Shown here: in pieces, positions 1-6,354 of the stretch
Layout: every line of letters begins with the position of its first letter
How positions within the stretch are numbered: position 1 is the stretch's first letter
Origin: an uncultured Christensenella sp.
GTDB taxonomy: Bacteria > Bacillota > Clostridia > Christensenellales > Borkfalkiaceae
Assembly: GCA_910586365.1 (NCBI GenBank)
Contig: CAJUGP010000028.1
Coordinates: forward strand, 19,109 to 29,079
Length of the DNA stretch: 9,971 nt
Direction: 5' to 3'
Program-made: the position numbers and the translations under genes
The notes under the pieces: model-generated
Database searches by the model: none
What the model saw: only the letters and a program-made list of their open reading frames with translations
What the model was told of the DNA's origin: nothing

Positions 1-15
1 CACGCCACAGGCGTG
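1..15. repeat. Short perfect palindrome at the left edge
   Basis: CACGCC and GGCGTG form a perfect 6-bp inverted repeat around a 3-base ACA loop, beginning at the first base of the window. It lies 18 bases past the stop codon of the last permease gene, so in the operon mRNA it would form a small GC-rich hairpin. There is no T-run within the window to make it an obvious terminator, and the sequence beyond is not visible. It could be part of a terminator or a repeat that ended the assembly. It shares no clear sequence with the palindrome at the right edge. Confidence 0.4.
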
Positions 16-33
16 ATGTGCAGAATTCGCGGC

Positions 34-939
34 TCACCCTTTTAACGAACCGACATATAAGCCCTTCGTGAAATATTTTTGCAGGAACGGGAACGCGATC
101 AACATGGGGATCGTTCCGATAACCATTGCCGCAAGCGAGATCGTTTCACTCGCCGCCTCGCCCGAAACCGACGAACCGACGCTCGATTGCACGTTTCCTT
201 CCTGAATAATTAACATCAGGATATACTGTAACGTGTAAATGTTGCGGTTAGAAGGCGTGTAGAACATGGTCGTGGTATAATCGTTCCAATGCCCTAAAAT
301 GCCCCAAAGCAACACCGTCATGAGAATCGGCATCGATAGCGGAATGATCATCGTGAAATAAATTCGGAACTCACCCGCACCGTCCAAAACTGCCGCCTCA
401 TGCAATTCTTCGGGAATCCCTTTAATAAACGAACGAATGAGTATCATGTTGTAAACGCTGTATGCACCCGGAAGAATGTACATGGCGAACGTGTTGAGCA
501 TACCGAGCAATTTACAAAGCACATAGAACGGCACAAGTCCGCCGCTGAAAAACATGGTAATCAGTCCGAAGATATTAAAGAACTTCTTAAAATGCAACTC
601 TTTCCGGCTCATGCCGTAGGCAACAATCGAGCAAAGAAAGATATGCAATAAGGGAGCGATCAAACAGCGAATCACCGTCATTAAAAGCCCCTGCCAAATA
701 CGGTTATCGGCAAGCACAACTGCGTAATTCGCCAAAGTAAACGTGCGCGGCCAGAAGTAGACGCCGCCTTTGAGATAATCGTACCCTTTGTTGAACGAAC
801 CGACAATCACGAACCACATAGGGTAAAGACACAAGAGCGCAAGCACAACGAGAAGCGCAATATTTACATAATCGAACGCGGTGTCGTGTTTTACTTTTTT
901 TCTGCGGCGTTTTTCGGTTTTCTCGATTTTTTGTTTCAT
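34..939 (-). CDS. Carbohydrate ABC transporter permease, LplC/YtcP-like (CUT1 family)
   Basis: Inner-membrane subunit of a sugar importer; it should pair with the LplB-like permease encoded just upstream to form the oligosaccharide channel. The 301 residues are usual for the family. A basic N-terminus (residues 1-18) precedes about six hydrophobic segments (near 25-47, 84-108, 120-143, 150-170, 196-214, 265-285). The ATPase-docking EAA loop is clear at about 177-200 (EELHEAAVLDGAGEF, then IIPLSMP), and the C-terminal FLQKYFTKGLYVGSLKG is the standard ending of YtcP/LplC-type permeases. The ATG shares one base with the TGA stop of the preceding gene (TGATG), with GGGGTGAT just upstream acting as ribosome binding site, so the two are translationally coupled. 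No ATPase gene is present; relatives commonly borrow a shared MsmX-type ATPase. The exact sugar is unknown. Confidence 0.93.
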   Translation of the reverse strand: MKQKIEKTEKRRRKKVKHDTAFDYVNIALLVVLALLCLYPMWFVIVGSFNKGYDYLKGGVYFWPRTFTLANYAVVLADNRIWQGLLMTVIRCLIAPLLHIFLCSIVAYGMSRKELHFKKFFNIFGLITMFFSGGLVPFYVLCKLLGMLNTFAMYILPGAYSVYNMILIRSFIKGIPEELHEAAVLDGAGEFRIYFTMIIPLSMPILMTVLLWGILGHWNDYTTTMFYTPSNRNIYTLQYILMLIIQEGNVQSSVGSSVSGEAASETISLAAMVIGTIPMLIAFPFLQKYFTKGLYVGSLKG

Positions 940-1925
940 CAGAAAATCACCCCGCTTCCGTTTATTTTCTTTGAAATCCAGTTGCTCCCCACCAAGAGTA
1001 CAAGTCCTACAAGCGATTGGAACAGTCCCACCGCCGAGGCATAGGAATAGAGCATATTGTTGATACCTTCTTTGAGAACGAACGTATTGATAACTTCCGT
1101 CTTTTCAAGGTTTGACTGCGTTTGCCACAAGAGCATACTCGCCGCATCGTTGCCCATGATCGAAGAAATGCTCAACACAAGCTGCAACACAAAGAGCGGC
1201 ATCACGACGGGAAGCGTAACGTACCATATCTTTTGAAAACGATTTGCGCCGTCGATGTCTGCGGCGTCGTAGAGTTCCTCGTTTGTCCCCACGATTGCCG
1301 CAAGATACATAATCGAACCCCAGCCCGTTCCCTTAATAATGTCGGATATGATAATCATACCCCAACTGTACTTGGGATCGCCCTTGAAGTTAATGGGATC
1401 GGAACCCATTGTCTGAAACAAGTTATTGAGCGGACCCGTCTGCATATCGGTAAGCGAATGAACGAGCCCCACCCATACGACAATACTGATGAAGTTGGGT
1501 AAATACGCGAAAAACTGTAAGCCTTTTTTCAGCCTCAAATGCCGCACTTCGTTATACATGATCGCCACGACTACGGGCGCAGGCATGGTGAGCGCAAGTC
1601 TTAACAAGTTGAAGCCGAGCGTATTGAGCATAATCGGCACGAAACGGCTGTCAAGAAATATATCGCGGAAGTTATCAAATCCCGCCCACGGCGACGCGAA
1701 AATAGCGTCCATCATGTTGAGGTATCCGTCCCCTTTCTTAAACGCAAGCACCGCGCCGACCATTGGCAAATAACTGAACACGAACAAAAAACACGCGCCG
1801 ATCATTGCCATGATAAACACTTCTACGTTGTTTTTATGCCATTTCTTTCGGGGTTTCTTTTCCCCTTTGGGCTTGGGCGGAGCCGTATTTAACTCCGTTT
1901 GCATTGCCTCCTGAATTTCCGTCAT
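939..1925 (-). CDS. Carbohydrate ABC transporter permease, LplB-like (CUT1 family)
   Basis: Partner permease of the downstream LplC/YtcP-like subunit. The 328 residues start with a hydrophilic, Lys/Pro-rich cytoplasmic tail (about 1-32), followed by hydrophobic segments near 35-60, 95-121, 135-157, 187-212, 236-259 and 292-315. The EAA loop lies at about 216-239 (EELYDAADIDGANRFQ, then IWYVTLP). The C-terminus (SNWISKKINGSGVIF) resembles other LplB-type proteins. The start is secure: a near-perfect AAGGAGG sits at 1931-1937, five bases before the ATG. The gene begins 19 bases after the stop of the toroid-protein gene. LplB/LplC-type pairs usually take up complex oligosaccharides in Gram-positive gut bacteria, but the substrate cannot be read from the permease. 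Confidence 0.94.
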   Translation of the reverse strand: MTEIQEAMQTELNTAPPKPKGEKKPRKKWHKNNVEVFIMAMIGACFLFVFSYLPMVGAVLAFKKGDGYLNMMDAIFASPWAGFDNFRDIFLDSRFVPIMLNTLGFNLLRLALTMPAPVVVAIMYNEVRHLRLKKGLQFFAYLPNFISIVVWVGLVHSLTDMQTGPLNNLFQTMGSDPINFKGDPKYSWGMIIISDIIKGTGWGSIMYLAAIVGTNEELYDAADIDGANRFQKIWYVTLPVVMPLFVLQLVLSISSIMGNDAASMLLWQTQSNLEKTEVINTFVLKEGINNMLYSYASAVGLFQSLVGLVLLVGSNWISKKINGSGVIF

Positions 1926-1944
1926 AATTTCCTCCTTATCTTTC

Positions 1945-3886
1945 TTACAGACAACCGCCGTTCAATACCGTTTCATGCGCCCGCACCCAAACATATCTTG
2001 AAAGACCGCTGTCCGCCCTGTTCGGTTTCCCCTGCCGAATTTCCGACACGGTATTCTTGCACGCGGTATGAAATCCGCCGCCCGGAATATAGTCGAGCAT
2101 ATAACAGGCGTATGTTTTTCCCGATGCCTCCGCTTTGGAAAAGTTGCTCATAAATCCGTTTAACGCCTTCGTTCGATACCGTTCTTCTTTCGTCAAATAC
2201 CAATACCAATAATCTGCCTCTGCGCGCCATATCGTCCAAGCATGACCGAAACAAATCGAAGGGCCCGTTCCGTCGCCCTCCCAAAATGTTTCCCACCAAC
2301 GAAGCGAAGAACAAAAGCAGGGCGCAATCGGCGTTTGCGTTACCCACGGCTCGTGCAAGTCGAGTATTTCTTTTGCCCGTGCAATATACTTTTCTTTCCG
2401 CTCGATCTTTGCACAATAATAAAGCAGCGATAATGCGGAGCAGGAAATCGAACCGTCCTCCATTTCCGCTTCCGTCCGATCTGAAACGTAAGCCTCGGTA
2501 TGAAAGTCTTTTCTGCGGTAAAGATATTCGGCAATTTCTTTTGCCGCCGAGCGGTACTTATCGGCAAGCGCAGAATTCTCATCTTTCAATACCAACGCAG
2601 CATCGACAAACGGGATAATCAGGCAACATACCGTTGTATAATCTTCCTTTTCACCGTTCAGAAAATTCGTGTATATCATGCCGTGATCGAAGTGATGTTC
2701 CAAAACACAATCGAGCGCGCCCGTAAGATACTTCAAATATTTTTCATCGCCTGTCAGACGATATGCGTCTAAAAGAATGGTAACGCCGAAGAGCTGTTCC
2801 TGTATTCTTCCCGATTCAAAGATGGAATAAGGCGGCGTGCCGTTATGCTCTTTATGAAATATCGTGCGGCGCGGAATCGCTTTGTTCTCGTCCTCTTCCG
2901 TAATAATGCCGAGCGCGGGAAACAGTTTATCCCAATATTCCTTCTGCTGTCCGTATCGCGCCATATAACGCAGCATTGCCGATTCCCAACATTGATGTTC
3001 ACACAAATTTTCGTCGGTAAAATTCAAATCCTCCTGCGATACGCTGTCCATTGCCCGTTTGTAGCAAGACACAATATCGTCGTAAGCGTAAAAGACAGCT
3101 TCCAACCCCTTCCCGCCGTTCAAATACGGCTCGGCGGACGTCAGCCTGTACTTCCCCGCGCAAACGTTTACAAATCCGTCTTGGGGTTCATACGCCTTTC
3201 CGTCGCAGAGCACCTTATCGCAATTCCCGTGAACGGTTAATCTGATTGTTTCTCCGATTTTTGTAAAACTTTTTTCGTAAGTCAGCGCGCAAGTATTCAG
3301 CGTTTCGCACAATTTATCCAAGCCCGCTTCAAAATTACCAACCTCAAAGAGATACAGTTCCAATCTGCGGTTACGGCTTCCCGTATGGTACGCCTTGTCG
3401 AAATTCGCCAAAAATTCCAATTCGAGGAAAAAGTGTCCGAGGCAGTATTCCGAAGAATAATCGCATTTCCACCCGCCGCAACTTCCTTTGGGGAAAACCA
3501 TCAAATTCCTGCCGTTCGGATTGGTTAAATAACAATACTTGAACGCATTGTCCTGAGAAGAAAACGGACTGTTCAACAGGTATTGGTTTTGCCAACCGCC
3601 CCCGTTTTTCTTTCCCATAAAATTGAAAGGAAACGACAACCCGAACTCCGACAATTCTGCCGACTTCGTAGTTAAAACTACCTTTATCCCGCCTGCGAAC
3701 TCGGAAATAGAAATTTCGTTGCGCCATACGCTTGCAATATCCCGCTTTATCGAAATATCCTTTTCGATCCCGATAAGGCATTCCGAACGGTGCTTCGCCC
3801 TGCGTAATATCGTCGGAAAGAAACGTATAACGAACGTGCAACCGATCGCCGTTTAAGTAACTTTTCAGTTTTTCGGCTGCCCCCAT
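1945..3886 (-). CDS. Unassigned carbohydrate-active-enzyme-like protein (probable alpha/alpha toroid), frame interrupted near 3761-3770
   Basis: Not recognised as a named family. The true start is ATG at 3886: a good AGAGAGGA lies 7 bases upstream inside the GH2 gene, 3 bases separate it from the GH2 stop, and the first 40 or so codons read sensibly (MGAAEKLKSYLNGD...). That frame then yields basic, low-quality sequence and stops at 3371, while a frame offset by one base carries a good protein to the stop at 1945. Dropping one base, for example from the AAAA run at 3761-3764, gives one product of about 646 residues. Residues up to about 280 look beta-rich; about 350-590 are amphipathic helices rich in Trp/Tyr (SGRIQEQLFGVTILLDAYRL, then FGHAWTIWRAEADYW), as in six-hairpin (alpha/alpha) glycosidases and lyases. 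There is no signal peptide and it contains many cysteines, so it is cytoplasmic. It probably acts with the adjacent GH2 on imported oligosaccharides. The helical-toroid assignment is inference. The interruption may be a sequencing error or a real mutation. Confidence 0.75.
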
Positions 3887-3889
3887 CGC

Positions 3890-5644
3890 TTATTCCTCTC
3901 TTTCGTACCCGGCGGTAGCTCTCATGACTTCCGCTATTTTTTCAATCGTCTTTTGCGAAAACTTTTTGCTCCTGTCGTAATAGTAAAGTCCGTTGCATTC
4001 CTGTTGTACGTCGTAGAGCTGCGTATAGCAAGCCGCGCAAATGCGGGGATTGGAATAGAGCACGGAAACGAACCCTTTCAAACGTTCTACGAAGTCCTCT
4101 TCCGACGTAACGCCTTCGGTGTTATAACCCCAACCTTCGCCTTCTATGGGCCATTTCAAGCCGCCGTATTCGCTCAAAAAGTAAGGTTGACCGCCGTACT
4201 CGCCTTGATTTTCGCAAGGATCGAATACTTTTCCTTCGTCGAACTGCGAAAACCTTTTTGAAAATTCCGTTAAATCCTGTGTGTAATCATGCACGTCCCA
4301 ATAGTCAGTCATTACATGGAAATTCCAACTCACGTCAATCACAGGACGCCCGTCGAGCCGCTTTGTTTCCAAATAGAGCTGTTTCATAAAATCGTCGCAT
4401 TGCCGCTTGCCGAGCAGATCCCAATTCTCGTTCATCGGACACCAACCGACAATGCACGGGTGATTCTTGTCGCGTTCCACCGCTTCCGTCCATTCGGGCA
4501 GATAATAAAGAAGCGAACTGTCCCGCGTGTAGTCGAATCCCCAACTCGGATATTCCGCCCAAACGAGATATCCTTGTTTATCCGCCTCGTAATAAAATCT
4601 GCGCTCGAATACCTTTTGGTGCAACCGCGCGCCGTTGAAACCCATTGCTTTTGAAAGCGCTACGTCCTTTTCATAACAATCCTCGTCCGGTGCGGTATAA
4701 AGCCCATCGGGATAATATCCCTGATCGAGAACGAGCCGCTGAAATACGCGCTTCCCGTTGAGTTTTAACCCCTTGCTATCCGTTTCGAGCTTTCTCATAC
4801 CGAAATACGAACGCACATGATCCTCGCCGTGTTCCGTTTTCACCGTAATATCGAGGTCATACAAAACAGGATTTTCCAAATCCCAATAAGAAAATTTTTC
4901 GATATTCAATCGGGCGTACAGCTTTGCCGTTCCGCCCTGCGCGGTAAGCGTTTCTTTCGTAACTTCCGTCCCGTTCAGGCTTGCAATAAGCGTTACTTTT
5001 TTTTCGGCGTTGCCCGCCAAATCGAGCGCGATATTGACTTTGCCGTTATCGCAATCGGTTATGATATGAACGTCTTTTACGCGGTTTTCTTCTACGACTT
5101 CCGCCCATACGGAAGCCCAAATTCCCGTGCTTCTCTTATAAAAACATCCGTAGGGATAATTGAGCTGTTCCTGCTTCCCGCTCGGTTGATTCAAGTCGCG
5201 CGAATCACCGTAACAATGCACCAACAGCTCCCCCTTTCCGTCCTTCAAAAAATCCGTAATGTCGAACGAAAACGGCGTATAACCGCCCTTGTGTTTTCCA
5301 ACGTGCTTTCCGTTCACAAAAACGTTCGTCGTGTGAAACGCCGCCTCGAAATTGAGCAAAACGCGCTTTCCTGAACTTATGTTAAATTCCAGATTCCTGC
5401 GATACCAACAAGCCCCGATATAGTCCGTATATTCGATCCCCGACAACTTACTTTCGGGGCAGAACGGCACGTTGATTTTTAAGGGAAACTCTTTCGGGAA
5501 ATTATAGGTGATCTTATTTGTGGGATTAAAATGTAAATATTTAACCTCGCAGGTATTTGCGAAATCGAACGCGAAGTCCCACTCTCCGTTCAAACATACC
5601 CAATCCTTTCTTACAAGTTCGGGGCGGGGATAATCCTTTCTCAT
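3890..5644 (-). CDS. Glycoside hydrolase family 2 protein (beta-galactosidase/beta-glucuronidase-like)
   Basis: Retaining exo-glycosidase that should trim a non-reducing beta-linked sugar from imported oligosaccharides in the cytoplasm (no signal peptide). The 584 residues show the three core GH2 domains: an N-terminal jelly roll (about 1-185, ending TGIWASVWAEVV), an Ig-like sandwich (about 186-285) and a TIM barrel (about 286-584). In the barrel, FNGARLHQKVFERRFYYEADKQGYLVWAEYP is typical; Glu406 in the MNENWD motif is the likely acid/base, and Glu492 in FLSEYGG the likely nucleophile. The ending QLYDVQQECNGLYYYDR is also a family hallmark. It lacks the extra C-terminal domains of long LacZ enzymes. 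GGAGAG lies 7 bases before the ATG, and 3 bases separate it from the preceding stop. Galactose, glucuronic acid or another sugar are all possible. Confidence 0.92.
   Translation of the reverse strand: MRKDYPRPELVRKDWVCLNGEWDFAFDFANTCEVKYLHFNPTNKITYNFPKEFPLKINVPFCPESKLSGIEYTDYIGACWYRRNLEFNISSGKRVLLNFEAAFHTTNVFVNGKHVGKHKGGYTPFSFDITDFLKDGKGELLVHCYGDSRDLNQPSGKQEQLNYPYGCFYKRSTGIWASVWAEVVEENRVKDVHIITDCDNGKVNIALDLAGNAEKKVTLIASLNGTEVTKETLTAQGGTAKLYARLNIEKFSYWDLENPVLYDLDITVKTEHGEDHVRSYFGMRKLETDSKGLKLNGKRVFQRLVLDQGYYPDGLYTAPDEDCYEKDVALSKAMGFNGARLHQKVFERRFYYEADKQGYLVWAEYPSWGFDYTRDSSLLYYLPEWTEAVERDKNHPCIVGWCPMNENWDLLGKRQCDDFMKQLYLETKRLDGRPVIDVSWNFHVMTDYWDVHDYTQDLTEFSKRFSQFDEGKVFDPCENQGEYGGQPYFLSEYGGLKWPIEGEGWGYNTEGVTSEEDFVERLKGFVSVLYSNPRICAACYTQLYDVQQECNGLYYYDRSKKFSQKTIEKIAEVMRATAGYEREE
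3894..3901 (-). promoter_or_regulatory. Ribosome binding site that fixes the start of the toroid-protein gene
   Basis: The sequence AGAGAGGA is encoded within the last codons of the GH2 gene and lies 7 bases before the ATG at 3886. It shows that translation begins at 3886, not at the TTG at 3654 where the long downstream frame might otherwise be started. This is the main evidence that the gene is interrupted by a frameshift. Confidence 0.7.
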
Positions 5645-5647
5645 GCA

Positions 5648-6283
5648 CTAACTCTCCAAAATCGGCTCGATATATCCGTTTATCTTTTCGGCTATTCCGA
5701 TATAATTTTCTTTATTCAGCAAGATTCTCACGTTCCCGCCTTCGCACGCCTGAAACTTGTTCCATTCCCCGAAGGGCGCTTGCCCCGCCATTCCGGCTCG
5801 AACGTAGTTTTGAACAAAGCTGCCGCCCATCACATACATGGCGCTTACTTTTTCGCGCACAAGCTCCAAACCGCAAAGCGAAGAAAATTCATCGGAAGCG
5901 GAACGAAGCAATCTCGCAATATTCGTGAGCGGTCCGATTGCTATGATTTCGACTTTCCCTTCCGTTTCGCTCAAAAGTTTCCGAATGAGCGCAACCGCTT
6001 CCGTTGTTTCGTCGCACTCTTTGTAAGTGTCTTTTATGTACTTTCCGTAATTGTTGATCGAATCGCACGAAAGCGAAGGCAATGCCATTGCACCGATCGG
6101 CAATTTTTCACGGTAGTATTCGCAAATGGTACGAATCGTTGCCGTTGCACCCTCGCGGGTAGAACTTGCAGTAACGCCGAGAATTTCACACGCCCCCGAT
6201 TTCTTATAATTGAGCAATAGAGCCAACGCAACCGCGTCATCGCAATCTACGCCCATATCGGTATCTAATATAAATTTTTTCAT
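5648..6283 (-). CDS. Short nucleoside-hydrolase-like protein (IUNH superfamily, C-terminus missing)
   Basis: The N-terminal half matches the calcium-dependent inosine-uridine nucleoside hydrolase superfamily, which cleaves N-ribosidic bonds. Visible marks are the metal/ribose-binding DTDMGVDCDDAVAL close to the N-terminus, IIAIGPLTNIARLL near residues 113-126, YVMGGSF near 150-156, and EWN near 173-175 in place of the usual EFN. Family members run to about 310 residues; this one stops at 211, soon after EWN, so the C-terminal region that normally supplies a catalytic histidine and a calcium-binding aspartate is absent. The next gene begins 3 bases after the stop, leaving no room for it. ATG at 6283 is preferred over GTG at 6289, because AAAAGG sits 5 bases before the ATG but abuts the GTG. 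It may be a divergent small enzyme acting on a furanosyl-type bond, or a decayed remnant. Confidence 0.82.
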   Translation of the reverse strand: MKKFILDTDMGVDCDDAVALALLLNYKKSGACEILGVTASSTREGATATIRTICEYYREKLPIGAMALPSLSCDSINNYGKYIKDTYKECDETTEAVALIRKLLSETEGKVEIIAIGPLTNIARLLRSASDEFSSLCGLELVREKVSAMYVMGGSFVQNYVRAGMAGQAPFGEWNKFQACEGGNVRILLNKENYIGIAEKINGYIEPILES

Positions 6284-6288
6284 GTTCA

Positions 6289-6294
6289 CCTTTT
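6289..6294 (-). promoter_or_regulatory. Ribosome binding site of the nucleoside-hydrolase-like gene
   Basis: AAAAGG followed by TGA lies 5 bases before the ATG at 6283. Because it directly abuts the in-frame GTG at 6289, it supports the ATG as the real start and shortens the protein by two residues relative to the longest reading. Confidence 0.6.
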
Positions 6295-6310
6295 ATCGGG
6301 AGCTTCCATT

Positions 6311-6345
6311 CGGCTGTGCCGCACTCCGAAGAATACGGCACACCG
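6311..6345 (-). promoter_or_regulatory. Intercistronic UUCG-capped RNA hairpin
   Basis: Nine bases after the stop of the surface-protein gene, the minus-strand RNA can form a stem of about 15 base pairs capped by a C(UUCG)G tetraloop, one of the most stable RNA loops known. CGG pairs with CCG, one G is bulged, UGUGCCG pairs with CGGCACA, and UAUUC pairs with GAGUG through two G-U wobbles. On the plus strand those wobbles become C-A mismatches, so the structure is specific to the operon transcript. No U-run follows, so it is not a standard terminator. It more likely protects the 3' end of the surface-protein message or tunes the level of downstream genes. Confidence 0.6.
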
Positions 6346-6354
6346 ATTCCCATA

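Noticed and set aside
3371..3886. A separate 171-residue protein starting at the ATG at 3886
   Set aside because: Only the first 40 or so residues look like real protein; the rest is basic, low-complexity sequence overlapping the conserved-looking frame. It is better read as the 5' part of the frameshifted gene.
4817..5374. Plus-strand open frame of 185 codons
   Set aside because: It lies wholly antisense to the GH2 gene, lacks a ribosome binding site and has the Phe/Arg-rich composition of a shadow frame.
6311..6345. Intrinsic terminator after the surface-protein gene
   Set aside because: The hairpin is strong, but it is followed by AATGGAAGC with no U-run, and the downstream genes have no promoter of their own in the 64-base gap.
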